From: Larkinella bovis
GTDB taxonomy: Bacteria > Bacteroidota > Bacteroidia > Cytophagales > Spirosomataceae
Assembly (NCBI RefSeq): GCF_042655385.1
Contig: NZ_JBHSMA010000009.1
Span: 1 to 64,000, forward strand
Reading direction: 5' to 3'
DNA: 64,000 nt
The translations under genes were made by a program, and so were the position numbers. A model generated the notes under the pieces. That model ran no database searches. It was not told the DNA's origin and was given only the letters and a program-made list of their open reading frames with translations. Of the stretch, positions 9,604-18,657 are shown piece by piece (position 1 is the stretch's first letter; each line of letters starts with the position of its first letter).

Positions 9604-10578
9604 TTATCGCTCGGCGTTTAAGGAGGTCGTTCCTTCGGTCCATACATTCAAAAATTCTTCAATATGCTGCGCAATCTTTTCCATCAACCGGGTTCGGGTT
9701 TCCACACTGGCCCAGGTGACGTGCGGAGTCAATACCAACCGATCCGGATTTTTTACCTGCAACAAGGGGTTTTGCGCAGAAATCGGTTCTTTTTCAAAGA
9801 CATCAATCCCGGCTCCGGCAATCAACTGTTCGTCCAGCGCCTGCGTCAAATCGGCTTCGTTGACAATGCCGCCCCGGCCTACATTGATCAGCAGTGCCGA
9901 CGGCTTCATCAGCGACAGCCGTTCGTAATTGATCAGGTTGGCGGTTTTCTCGTTCAAAGGTGCGTGGATCGACACAATGTCGCAGGTGCGTAAAAACTCG
10001 TCCAGTTCCAGCCGCGGATAGGGTTGCTGGGTGTTCTGGCCGGACGTGGAATAGTAGACTACCTCCGCACCAAATGCCTCGGCAATTTTCGCCACCTGTC
10101 GACCGATCGTTCCCAGGCCCATGATCCCGAACCGCTTGTCGGCTATCTCCCGAAAACCGCGTCCGAAATGGGTAAAAATATCGTTTCGGGAGTAACTTCC
10201 GCCTTTCACGTACCGGTCGAAATACGGAATGTCTACCAGCAATTGAAACAGAATCGCAAACGTGCCCTGCGCCACACTCTGGGTCGAATAGTCCATCACA
10301 TTTTTGACCGGAATCCCCCGGTTTTCGGCGGCTGCCTTATCGACGTTATTGGTCCCGGTGGCGGCAATGCAGATGAGTTTGAGATGGGAAGCCTGCTCGA
10401 TCGTCGCCCGGTCGAGCACTACTTTATTCGTGATCACCATGTCGGCATCCCGGATTCGCTCCACGACCTGCTCCGGCCGGGTGGTTTCGTAATAGGCAAC
10501 CGGGCCAAACTTTTCCAACAAGCGCAGGTTCGGCACATCGCCCACGGTTTTTGTGTCTAAGAACACGATTTGCATCAT
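9604..10578 (-). CDS. D-2-hydroxyacid dehydrogenase (glycerate/hydroxypyruvate reductase type)
   Basis: NAD(P)-dependent interconversion of a 2-keto acid and a D-2-hydroxy acid in the cytoplasm. The 324-residue product has the Rossmann motif GIMGLGTIGRQVAK, the catalytic Arg in NVGRGGIVNEADL, the Glu in DVFEKEP and the His in LTPHVTWAS. The frame extends upstream to 10614; the tandem ATG codons at 10578 and 10575 (MMQIVFLD) match the usual family start, so I used 10578. Together with the lactate permease and malate synthase it points to hydroxy-acid metabolism, possibly glyoxylate/glycolate or lactate. The substrate is not determinable here. Confidence 0.88.
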   Translation of the reverse strand: MMQIVFLDTKTVGDVPNLRLLEKFGPVAYYETTRPEQVVERIRDADMVITNKVVLDRATIEQASHLKLICIAATGTNNVDKAAAENRGIPVKNVMDYSTQSVAQGTFAILFQLLVDIPYFDRYVKGGSYSRNDIFTHFGRGFREIADKRFGIMGLGTIGRQVAKIAEAFGAEVVYYSTSGQNTQQPYPRLELDEFLRTCDIVSIHAPLNEKTANLINYERLSLMKPSALLINVGRGGIVNEADLTQALDEQLIAGAGIDVFEKEPISAQNPLLQVKNPDRLVLTPHVTWASVETRTRLMEKIAQHIEEFLNVWTEGTTSLNAER

Positions 10579-10623
10579 AACGGACAAGTAACGATCTGAA
10601 CGAAAATACGGCATTGGAATGGA

Positions 10624-11232
10624 TTAAGGAACATTACGGACTTTGACCACCACTTTTTTCACGCCTTCATACCCCGCCACTTTGTTGCCGGGATTATGAG
10701 CCTCCTGGGTCGTGATGATGTAAAAAAGACCGGGCTCGGCTTCGTAAAAAGTCCCTTTGTCGGTGGTGTAAAAGGCAATATCCTTGTCGGCGCTGTACGC
10801 CTGGGCCACGCTGTTTTTCACCTGCCCGACGGGGATGATCCCGATTTTTTCCTTTCCCTTCACGACAAAATGGATGTCGTTGTAATTCAGGTGGGCTTCC
10901 CATTTGGAATTGGAAATCTCCCGCGCCGGTCCTTCCGAAATCGTGGCATACACATTTTCGTCGTCGATGGGGTATTTACCGGGGCGAAGCCGGGTAAAAT
11001 CTGTGTTTTTCAGGAAGGCAAACGCTTTGTCCCAGGCGGCTTTATTGCGCTGGTATTGCCGGGCAAACTCGGCTTTGTTAACCACCTCGGCCGGTTTGGC
11101 CGGAAGCCCGTTCAGCCATTCTTTTTTGGCATACCATTGATTGGTTTGGGCGTTGTCCTGCGCGAAGAGCGGAAAACCGGCCAGCAGTGCCCCCACCAGC
11201 AGGATGGGTGCTATCATGAATCGCTTTCTCAT
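10624..11232 (-). CDS. exported YhcH/YjgK/YiaL-family protein
   Basis: 202 residues with an N-terminal signal peptide (hydrophobic core ILLVGALLAGFPLF, cleavage after AQ). The mature part is the YhcH/YjgK/YiaL (DUF386) double-stranded beta-helix domain. It carries GKYPIDDENVYATI, WEAHLNYNDIHFVVKG and the late segment TTQEAHNPG with a His that may bind metal. Family members accompany sugar or sugar-acid catabolic genes and some are linked to biofilm or anomerase-like roles, but the biochemical function is unsettled. The signal peptide is notable because E. coli family members are cytoplasmic. A strong hairpin separates it from the upstream beta-propeller gene. Confidence 0.8.
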   Translation of the reverse strand: MRKRFMIAPILLVGALLAGFPLFAQDNAQTNQWYAKKEWLNGLPAKPAEVVNKAEFARQYQRNKAAWDKAFAFLKNTDFTRLRPGKYPIDDENVYATISEGPAREISNSKWEAHLNYNDIHFVVKGKEKIGIIPVGQVKNSVAQAYSADKDIAFYTTDKGTFYEAEPGLFYIITTQEAHNPGNKVAGYEGVKKVVVKVRNVP

Positions 11233-11245
11233 ACCTTTTCCAGTT

Positions 11246-11281
11246 CCCTCGGCACCGCAGCCGAAAACCGGGTGCCGAGGG
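11246..11281 (-). other. intercistronic hairpin
   Basis: Perfect 11-bp inverted repeat: CCCTCGGCACC at 11246-11256 pairs with GGTGCCGAGGG at 11271-11281 around a 14-nt loop. It lies between the beta-propeller stop and the YhcH-type start. No T-run follows on either strand, so it looks more like an mRNA-stabilising or processing hairpin than a terminator. Confidence 0.6.
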
Positions 11282-11307
11282 TGTTTATGAAGAGACTGAA
11301 GGATGGG

Positions 11308-12471
11308 TTAATTCCGGGCAACCTGTTTCAACTGCCCGATGCCAAACTGGTCGCCGGCGGCCACGGGTTTGCCGTCCGCAAAATGGATTTCCACCATTTT
11401 CTCGCTTTGCACCCAGTTATTCTGCCCATCTTCCAGCGTCGTGACGATCTTGCGGGTTTTCACGTCGATGATATCGCCCGATGAAGGATAGGCATATTTA
11501 CCGTCCAGACTGAAGGTAATCCAGCCCGGCATGTCGCGCAGCAGAATCGAGGTTTTCTGCACGGGCGGCATCACCGTATTGTCAAACACGTGAATCCGGT
11601 TGTTGGCGCCGTCGCACAGCCAGATTTCCTTTTCGTCGGGCGTCATGCCGATGCCGTGGCTCGGGCAGCCATGCCGTTTCACCTCGCCTATATTGAAGCC
11701 TTCGACCACCACGCGGTGCAGGAATTTGCCGGTGACGAGGTCGCCGATTTCAAAACCGAGCAGACCGTTGACGTTCACGTACACCAGCGTCTGCGAACCG
11801 TTGATCGTCAGCGGACGGATGTCGGCGCTGAACGGTCCCACCTGTTTCGTGACCGTATGCGTTTTGGTATCGGCGACATTGAGCATCGTCGATTTCAACC
11901 CGGCCATGTACACGGCTTTGCCATCGGGGCCATAAATGGTGTTGTGCGATCCGGAGTTGGTCACGATTTTGGTAATCACATTCCCGGTTTTGGCATCGAC
12001 CACCGTCCAGAATTCTTTTTCGAGCGAGGGCGCGTAAATGATTTTACCATCCGGAGAAATGGAAATACGGTCGACGCCCCCTTCGTATTCTTTCTCCCAC
12101 AGCAGTTTTTCGGTCACCAGGTCGATGCACTGGATGGCTTCCAGCGTACTGATGTAAATGCAGTTGGTGGCCAGGCTCACATCGACGCCTTTCACGTTCG
12201 ACGGTTTTCCTTTTTTGTTGATTCCGCCGGTTTTGATGAATTTAACAAACCGGTGGTTGTTGTTGATATCGAACACCTGAATGCCGTGTCCGCCGTAGCC
12301 TAAATAATTCCGGACGCCCGGCGTCACCACATACAACAGGCGTTGCGCTTTGGGCGCGGGCTTGGGCGCGTTACGGCCCGGCAACACCTCCGATGAAGCG
12401 ATCCAGGCGGTGGTCGACAGGAAGAATAAGCTGCCTAACAGCAGCAGGATAACGTTTTTTGGAGTCTTCAT
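11308..12471 (-). CDS. secreted YncE-like beta-propeller protein
   Basis: 387 residues from the ATG at 12471 (MKTPKNVILLLLGSLFF), chosen because it places a clean signal peptide first; the frame is open 12 codons further. The mature protein shows repeating beta-propeller blades of the YncE/cytochrome D1-like type, such as GVDRISISPDGKIIYAPSLE, HGIGMTPDEKEIWLCDG and GWITFSLDGKYAYPSSGDII. No catalytic residues are evident. Such proteins often act as periplasmic binding or scaffold proteins next to quinoprotein or TonB uptake genes. It follows SusD by 74 bp in the same direction and may be a surface or periplasmic partner of the SusCD pair; that role is inferred. Confidence 0.75.
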   Translation of the reverse strand: MKTPKNVILLLLGSLFFLSTTAWIASSEVLPGRNAPKPAPKAQRLLYVVTPGVRNYLGYGGHGIQVFDINNNHRFVKFIKTGGINKKGKPSNVKGVDVSLATNCIYISTLEAIQCIDLVTEKLLWEKEYEGGVDRISISPDGKIIYAPSLEKEFWTVVDAKTGNVITKIVTNSGSHNTIYGPDGKAVYMAGLKSTMLNVADTKTHTVTKQVGPFSADIRPLTINGSQTLVYVNVNGLLGFEIGDLVTGKFLHRVVVEGFNIGEVKRHGCPSHGIGMTPDEKEIWLCDGANNRIHVFDNTVMPPVQKTSILLRDMPGWITFSLDGKYAYPSSGDIIDVKTRKIVTTLEDGQNNWVQSEKMVEIHFADGKPVAAGDQFGIGQLKQVARN

Positions 12472-12545
12472 AAATACAAACTGGTTAAGGGAAAGAAAGG
12501 TACGCATAACGACTTAATGAACCGGGGTTTATACCCCAAAACTGC

Positions 12546-13988
12546 TCAATCATAGCCCGGATTCTGCGGGAAGATACTGCGGTCATTGATCAGTTGAACC
12601 TGCGCCAGCGGCACCGGAAAAACCGCCATGTGTTGCTTCATGCCGTACTTCTGCATGACGGCAAACGCCTGCCCGGTGCGGACCAGATCAAACCAGCGGT
12701 GGCCTTCGAAGGCCAGTTCCCGACGACGTTCCAGCGCAATATTTTCGCGCGTCTGCGTTTGCGTCAGCGTGGGATACGGATCCACCCCGGCCCGCGTCCG
12801 GATCTGATTCAGATAAGGCAGAGCAGCCGCCGTTTTACCGTTCTCATTCAGGGCTTCGGCGTACATCAGCAGCACATCGGCGTAGCGAATCACCTTCCAG
12901 TTGGCCGGGCTGTCGTTGGCCGTCGCAATTCGCATGATGTATTTCCGCGTATAAGCCGACATGTTGTTGGAGGAAATCAGAATCGGCACGAACTTGCCCG
13001 AAGCGTCGTAATAGCCCCGCGTCGCGGTGATTTCCCGGCGCTTGTCCTTCGTCTCGAACAGATCGAACAGCACCTGGTGGGGTGTATTCTGGTCATCGAC
13101 CGAACCGGCAATGCCGTAAAACGCAATCATGTTGGTAAACTTGGGCGTAAACCGGTTCGTATATACGCTGCCTTCCCCACCCAGCCCCTGTTCGTATTCG
13201 ATGTCGAAAATATATTCGCTATGGTGTTCATTTTTGCCGTAATCCCACAGGTCGGCGAAGTTGGGCAGCAGCGCATAGCCCATCGTAGTCACTTCCTGGA
13301 GCTTCGCTTCGGCCTTGGCAAAATCTTTCCGGGTCAGGTAGACTTTCCCCAGCAGGGCCCGGGCCGCACCCTTCGTAGCCCGGCCCACCTCGGCCCCCGA
13401 ATAGCTGGTGGGCAGTTTAGCTTCCGCGTCGAGCAGGTCCTTGATGATCACCTCGTCGTAAATTCTGTCCACTTTTTCGCGGGGTGTCTTGTACGACTCC
13501 TCAATGCTCAACGACTTCGTCACCAGCGGCACATCGCCAAAAATCCGGACCAGATCGAAGTACGCCAGCGCCCGCAGGAACTCGGCCTGCCCAATGTGAC
13601 GGTCTTTGTTGGTCACCAAGGCCGGGTCAGCACTGGCGATTTTTTCGAGCAGCGTATTGGCCCGGGTGATGGCCTTGTAATAATTCCGCCAGGTGCTGAT
13701 CAGCAACCCGTCGTCGTTCGACAGCGTGAAATTATCGACGGCCCCGGGTGTACCTTTCACCAGTTCATCCCAGGAATCGTCGCCCCGGATGTCGCCGAAG
13801 TAATACATGTTCTGGTACTGATCCTGAAAAATCCCGTAAATACCGACCACGGCATCCTGAAAGTCTTTGTCGGTTTTATATAGCAGGTCGACGGTCACGG
13901 TATCTTCGGGCAGTATTTCAATAAAATCCTCCCGACAGGCGCTCATCAGGAGCAGTACACAGGTGAGAATGGAAGCGATCTTTTTCAT
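12546..13988 (-). CDS. SusD/RagB-family outer-membrane lipoprotein
   Basis: Cell-surface ligand-binding partner of the preceding SusC. The 480-residue product starts at 13988 (MKKIASILTCVLLLMSAC), giving a lipoprotein signal with the lipobox Cys in MSACRED. The open frame extends upstream to 14054, but that part overlaps SusC. The helical TPR-like scaffold and SusD C-terminal features are visible: AEFLRALAYFDLVRIFGDVPL, IRYADVLLMYAEALNENGK and ERRRELAFEGHRWFDLVRTG. It begins 13 bp after the SusC stop, the classic SusC-SusD arrangement. The ligand cannot be told from sequence. Confidence 0.93.
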   Translation of the reverse strand: MKKIASILTCVLLLMSACREDFIEILPEDTVTVDLLYKTDKDFQDAVVGIYGIFQDQYQNMYYFGDIRGDDSWDELVKGTPGAVDNFTLSNDDGLLISTWRNYYKAITRANTLLEKIASADPALVTNKDRHIGQAEFLRALAYFDLVRIFGDVPLVTKSLSIEESYKTPREKVDRIYDEVIIKDLLDAEAKLPTSYSGAEVGRATKGAARALLGKVYLTRKDFAKAEAKLQEVTTMGYALLPNFADLWDYGKNEHHSEYIFDIEYEQGLGGEGSVYTNRFTPKFTNMIAFYGIAGSVDDQNTPHQVLFDLFETKDKRREITATRGYYDASGKFVPILISSNNMSAYTRKYIMRIATANDSPANWKVIRYADVLLMYAEALNENGKTAAALPYLNQIRTRAGVDPYPTLTQTQTRENIALERRRELAFEGHRWFDLVRTGQAFAVMQKYGMKQHMAVFPVPLAQVQLINDRSIFPQNPGYD

Positions 13989-14001
13989 CGGAGTAGGAAG
14001 G

Positions 14002-17000
14002 TTAAAAACCAATGTTAATACCAAACAGAAGCGACTTCGCCGTCGGGTAGTCATACCGCTCGTTGCCCGGCGTCAGCGGGCTGTCGGTCCGGCTGACATC
14101 CGGATTGAAACCAATGAACTTCGTAAAGAGGAAAGGGTTGTTGGCGGTCACTGAAAACCGCACCGAACTGAGGGTCAATTTTTTAGCGATATAATCGGGA
14201 AGAGCATATCCCAGCACGATGTTGTTGATCCGCAGGTACGAGCCGGTATCGAGCCAGCGCTGGCTGTAAGTTCCCCGGAAGTTCCCCGTCGGCACGTCGT
14301 TGGGCCGGACGGAATAGCCGTTGCCCGGTTCCTGCTCGGATTTCCAGTAGTCGTTCATGAAGGCATACTGGCGGAAACGCGCCCGGTTGTTGGCCAGCTG
14401 CTCGCGCGACAGGGCCAGCACACTGTTGCCGTACACGCCCTGGAGACTGACGCTCAGACTAAGGCTTTTATACGACAAATTATTGGTCATTCCGTAATAA
14501 AAATCCGGGTAGGGCGAACCCATGACGGTTTTATCGAAGCTGTTGATCACACCATCGGGCGTCCCGTCGGGGCCGCTGACATCCACAAACCGCACATCAC
14601 CCACCCGCGACTGATCCCGGCCACCGGGGTTCCAGAGCGGCCCTTTGTCGAGTTCAGCCTGCGTCTTGAAGATGCCGTCGGTGAGCCAGCCGAAAAACAT
14701 CCCGACCGGTTGTCCGATCATGGTGATATTCCCACCCGAAATAATTGGGTCGCCCGACGGCCCCAGTCGCAGCACTTCGTTTTTATACGCCGAGAAGTTC
14801 AGGGAAGTTTGCCATTTCAAAGCCCCCTGGGTGTTAATGGTATTCATGGACACTTCCCAGCCGGTATTCTGCACCTCGCCGATGTTCTGCAAGGCCGTGT
14901 TGAAACCGGTAATGTCCGGAATGTTGACGTTCAGCAGCAGATCCGTATTCCGCGACCGGAAGTGATCGAGTGACATTGACACCCGGTTATTCAACATACT
15001 GAAATCCAGACCAAAATTAACCTGCTGCTGGGTTTCCCAGGTCAGGTTCGGATTGGCCAGCCGACCCGGCGAGTAGCCGCCCAGACCGGTACCGCCCAGA
15101 ATATATTTTTCGTAGTTGATGGTGGCCAGGTGGTCGTAATTCCCGATGTTGTTGTTCCCGGTTTTTCCGTAACTGGCCCGCAGTTTCAGTTCGCTCACAA
15201 ACCGGAAGTCCTTCATGAAATTTTCGTCCGACACCCGCCAGGCCAGGGCGAACGACGGAAACACCCCGTATTTGTTCTCGGAGCCGAACCGCGACGAACC
15301 ATCGGTACGGACCGAGGCCGTGACGTAATATTTGCTGTTGAAATTGTAATTGACCCGGCCTAAGTACGACAATAACGACCATTCGGCGACGTTGGAGGAC
15401 CCGCCCGTTAAAATCCCGCTCACCGCACTCAGCGTCGGAACGAGGTTATTCGGATACCGGTTGCTGGTCAGCGTGTTGGACTCAAACCGGTCGCGCTGGG
15501 TGGTGTAGCCCAGCAAGCCGGTGAAGTTATGCTTTCCGACGCTTTTGGTGTAGTTCAGGGTCGTTTCTGTAATCCAGTTCAGCCGTTGTGAGGCATTATC
15601 GGTTCCCGACGCCAGTTCGTTGAGAAAAGCCGCCATCTGCGGTTTGAAGTAGCTGCCCTTGATACTCATCAGGTTGATGCCCAGCATCACGTTGAGCTTC
15701 AGACCGTCCAGCAGGGTATAATCCAGAATGGTATTGCCCAGAAACCCAATGCCCCGCTGTTTTCCCCGCACTTCGCGGGCCAGGGCCACCGGATTTTTGC
15801 TGGTCACCACCGCATCCAGGCCGTTGCCAAACGGGTAATAGCTCCCGTCGGGATTGTAGAGCGACTGGTAGGTTGGAATCACCAGCGCGTTGTAAAGCGG
15901 ATTGTTCGTAATGTCGGAATACGTCGCGACGTCTTCGGCACCCGCACCGCCCACGTTGGTTTTGTCGGTATAGGAGGGATTGAAGTTAATTTTCAGCGAC
16001 AGCCGGGGCGACAGCTTGGCGTCGATGTTGGCCCGCGCCGAATACCGCTTGAAGTTGGTATTGAGGATAATCCCGTCCTGATCCAGGTATTCGCCACTGA
16101 CCGCGTACCGCATGTTTTCGCTCCCACCCGAGGCACTCAACTGGTATTGCTGCTGCGGGGCCGTGCGCAGAATAGCATCCAGTGGTTCTTCGTTGGTCGT
16201 AATTTTTCCGGACAACACATCCAGAATCGTTTGCGGAACAGGCGCTTTCCAGTTCAGCGGGTTGCCCGACACGTCGTTGCCCTCGTCGAGGTTGCGGTTC
16301 CGAACCCCGTCGAAATAGTGCTGGGCTTCTTCCAGTCCCGATTGCAGTTTCGGGGTTTTGGCAATTTTCTGGAAACCGAACTGGTAATTGAAATTCAGGC
16401 TGGCTTTCCCGGTTTTTCCGCGTTTGGTATTGATGATCACCACCCCGTTGGAACCCCGTGAGCCGTAAATGGCCGTGGCCGACGCATCTTTCAGCACGTC
16501 GATCGTTTCGACATCGTTCGGATTCAGGCTCTGAATGCTCGAAACCGGAAACCCGTCCACCACATACAGCGGACTTCCGCCGGCCGAAATGCTGCCAATG
16601 CCCCGAATCCGGATCTGGGGAGCCGAGCCCGGTTCGCCCGAAACGGGTTTAACCTGAACCCCCGCAATCTTGCCCATCAGGGCCTGATCAACACGGGGAA
16701 CGGCCAGTTCCTGAATGGATTTGCTACCGATCGACGCCACCGAACCCGTCAGGTCTTTCTTTTCGACGGTTCCGTACCCAATGACGACGATCTCGCTCAG
16801 CGTCTTGTTGTCGACCAGGAGCGTGAGGTTGATCGTGGTGCGGTTACCGACGACGATTTCCTGCGAAGCATAGCCGACAAAACTGTAGATCAGCGTGGCA
16901 GCCGCACCGGGCACATCGAGTTTATAACGGCCGTTGACGTCGGTGGTTGTTCCTTTCTGCGTGCCTTTCAGCACAATGCTGACGCCGGGCAACCCTTCGC

Positions 17001-17529
17001 CTTTTTCGTCCGAAACCGTCCCCTGCACAGAAATGTCGGCCGCCGGTGCTTTTTCAGCCGCCCCAGTAGCCGGTTCGGTCAGGATGGCTGGGGGTGCGAC
17101 CGCTTCCTGGATGGCTTTCTGCAAACCGATCGGGGTTAGGCCGGGAGTCCGGGAACTGGTGGCGCCCCATTTTCCGGGCGCTTCTTTCCCCAGAATGACA
17201 TAACCACCACCCTTAATTTTTTTGTAGCGAAGGTTGGCGATCTGCAGCACTTTGTTCAGGTTGCGCTCGAAATTATCGGCATAATTGACCACATCCGACG
17301 GAATCAGGATGCGGTCGATCAAACCACCTTCAAACAGAATATCGACCTGATAATGGTTTTTCAGATCCTGAAGCACCGTTCGCAACTTGCGCGTTTCGGG
17401 AGCCGCCGGGGTGGTGGTCGTTGCTGGTCGCTGGGCCGAAGCCAGCGTTTGGGCGATGCTCAATCGCTCCAGACAGAGAAGGCAGAGCAAAAGTACCCCT
17501 ACCCTCAGCATGCGGAAGGTGTTGACCAT
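14002..17529 (-). CDS. SusC/RagA-family TonB-linked outer-membrane transporter with STN domain
   Basis: 1175 residues. In order: signal peptide (to about 26, SIAQ); a secretin/TonB short N-terminal (STN) domain around 45-110 (LQDLKNHYQVDILFEGG); a carboxypeptidase-regulatory-like domain around 170-250 (QGTVSDEKGEGLPGVSIVL); the SusC signature GYGTVEKKDLTGSVASI; a plug with YVVDGFP and LKDASATAIYGSRGSNG; and a long beta-barrel ending in FGINIGF. The STN domain is what couples such transporters to a FecR anti-sigma factor, and FecR and an ECF sigma factor lie directly upstream. This is therefore a transporter that likely induces its own locus when it binds substrate. Confidence 0.95.
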   Translation of the reverse strand: MVNTFRMLRVGVLLLCLLCLERLSIAQTLASAQRPATTTTPAAPETRKLRTVLQDLKNHYQVDILFEGGLIDRILIPSDVVNYADNFERNLNKVLQIANLRYKKIKGGGYVILGKEAPGKWGATSSRTPGLTPIGLQKAIQEAVAPPAILTEPATGAAEKAPAADISVQGTVSDEKGEGLPGVSIVLKGTQKGTTTDVNGRYKLDVPGAAATLIYSFVGYASQEIVVGNRTTINLTLLVDNKTLSEIVVIGYGTVEKKDLTGSVASIGSKSIQELAVPRVDQALMGKIAGVQVKPVSGEPGSAPQIRIRGIGSISAGGSPLYVVDGFPVSSIQSLNPNDVETIDVLKDASATAIYGSRGSNGVVIINTKRGKTGKASLNFNYQFGFQKIAKTPKLQSGLEEAQHYFDGVRNRNLDEGNDVSGNPLNWKAPVPQTILDVLSGKITTNEEPLDAILRTAPQQQYQLSASGGSENMRYAVSGEYLDQDGIILNTNFKRYSARANIDAKLSPRLSLKINFNPSYTDKTNVGGAGAEDVATYSDITNNPLYNALVIPTYQSLYNPDGSYYPFGNGLDAVVTSKNPVALAREVRGKQRGIGFLGNTILDYTLLDGLKLNVMLGINLMSIKGSYFKPQMAAFLNELASGTDNASQRLNWITETTLNYTKSVGKHNFTGLLGYTTQRDRFESNTLTSNRYPNNLVPTLSAVSGILTGGSSNVAEWSLLSYLGRVNYNFNSKYYVTASVRTDGSSRFGSENKYGVFPSFALAWRVSDENFMKDFRFVSELKLRASYGKTGNNNIGNYDHLATINYEKYILGGTGLGGYSPGRLANPNLTWETQQQVNFGLDFSMLNNRVSMSLDHFRSRNTDLLLNVNIPDITGFNTALQNIGEVQNTGWEVSMNTINTQGALKWQTSLNFSAYKNEVLRLGPSGDPIISGGNITMIGQPVGMFFGWLTDGIFKTQAELDKGPLWNPGGRDQSRVGDVRFVDVSGPDGTPDGVINSFDKTVMGSPYPDFYYGMTNNLSYKSLSLSVSLQGVYGNSVLALSREQLANNRARFRQYAFMNDYWKSEQEPGNGYSVRPNDVPTGNFRGTYSQRWLDTGSYLRINNIVLGYALPDYIAKKLTLSSVRFSVTANNPFLFTKFIGFNPDVSRTDSPLTPGNERYDYPTAKSLLFGINIGF

Positions 17530-17573
17530 AATAAAAAGCAGTTATAGGGTTTAGTTAAGGATATATCGGGGAA

Positions 17574-18587
17574 TCAATTGAAATTACGGTATAGAATGAT
17601 CCGGTTTTGCTGGCGCTCTATGGTCAGGTGAAACAGGTCACCAATGGTCTCCAACAAATCGTCGACGGACGTGGCGTGGCAGGAGCCAACGAGCGTTCGC
17701 CGGGCCAGCTCGTCGCTGGGAATTTCAACCGTCAGCCCGTAGGTTTCGGCCAGCATATCGCCAAACTCACGCAGGGTCATGTCGTCGAAAACAAACCGGT
17801 GTTCTTTCCAGGCCGAGTATTTGCGGGTTTCCACCTTTCGCTTCAGTTTGGTGCGGTTCTGCGGATCCAGCGTGACCAGGTCGCCCGGTTTTAGCGTCAC
17901 CTCCTTCGTCTCTTTGCCAACTGTGTAATTTACCGCCACTTTGCCTTCTTCCAGCGCAACCTTAGCCCCCTGGGGCCGGGCGTAGACGGTGAACTCCGTG
18001 CCGTGAACCGTTACCCTGAATTTCTTGTCAGCATTGACTACAAACTTCTGGTTATCAACCTTATGAGATACCGCAAAAAAAGCCTCGCCCCGCAACCAGA
18101 CTTCCCGCGTGTCCTGCCCGAAACCGAAGCGGGGCACGTCCAGCTCCGAATTGGCATTCAGGACTACCCGGCTGCCGTCCGTCAACTGGAGCGTACGGGT
18201 TTCCCCGAAACCGGTGCGATAGGTTTGGCAGAGCAGCCAATCGCGACCCAGCCAGGCCGAAAATGTGAGCAGGAACAGAACGGAGGCCGCCACTACCCAG
18301 CGAACGGAAAACCATGATCGTACCAGACCCAAAACCGACGGATCGCCGACGACTGGCTCCGAAACCGGGACGGTGTTGGTTGCCATATGCTCGACAAAGC
18401 GCTGCAGCGGGCCTTCCACTTCGGGCTGGTATAAGGCGGCCTGGTGTTCCCACTCGACCAGCCACTGATAAAACAGCTCCTGATGGTGCTCATCCTCTAA
18501 CCATTCTTCAATTTGCCTCTTTTGCAACGGACTCGTCTGATTGGCAAAATGGTCAAAAAGAAGCTGCTTGTTTATGGTTGTGTTCAT
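17574..18587 (-). CDS. FecR-family anti-sigma factor
   Basis: Inner-membrane regulator that holds the cognate ECF sigma factor until the STN-type receptor signals. From the ATG at 18587 (MNTTINKQLLFDHFANQ) the product is 337 residues. It has a cytoplasmic anti-sigma N-terminus (1 to about 100), one membrane segment (WVVAASVLFLLTFSAWLG), a FecR periplasmic domain (RTLQLTDGSRVVLNANSELD), and a C-terminal region resembling an STN fold (VFDDMTLREFGDMLAETYGLTVEI). The frame is open to 18626. It sits 44 bp upstream of SusC and 70 bp downstream of the sigma gene. Confidence 0.92.
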   Translation of the reverse strand: MNTTINKQLLFDHFANQTSPLQKRQIEEWLEDEHHQELFYQWLVEWEHQAALYQPEVEGPLQRFVEHMATNTVPVSEPVVGDPSVLGLVRSWFSVRWVVAASVLFLLTFSAWLGRDWLLCQTYRTGFGETRTLQLTDGSRVVLNANSELDVPRFGFGQDTREVWLRGEAFFAVSHKVDNQKFVVNADKKFRVTVHGTEFTVYARPQGAKVALEEGKVAVNYTVGKETKEVTLKPGDLVTLDPQNRTKLKRKVETRKYSAWKEHRFVFDDMTLREFGDMLAETYGLTVEIPSDELARRTLVGSCHATSVDDLLETIGDLFHLTIERQQNRIILYRNFN

Positions 18588-18657
18588 CGTGAGGGTAGTC
18601 TCTACCTTAAAGACAATTTTTTTCAATAGGATACGTAGTCTGACCGCAAAAATCCGC

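Noticed and set aside
12594..13883. 429-codon plus-strand frame
   Set aside because: Antisense to SusD, with the same composition artefact.
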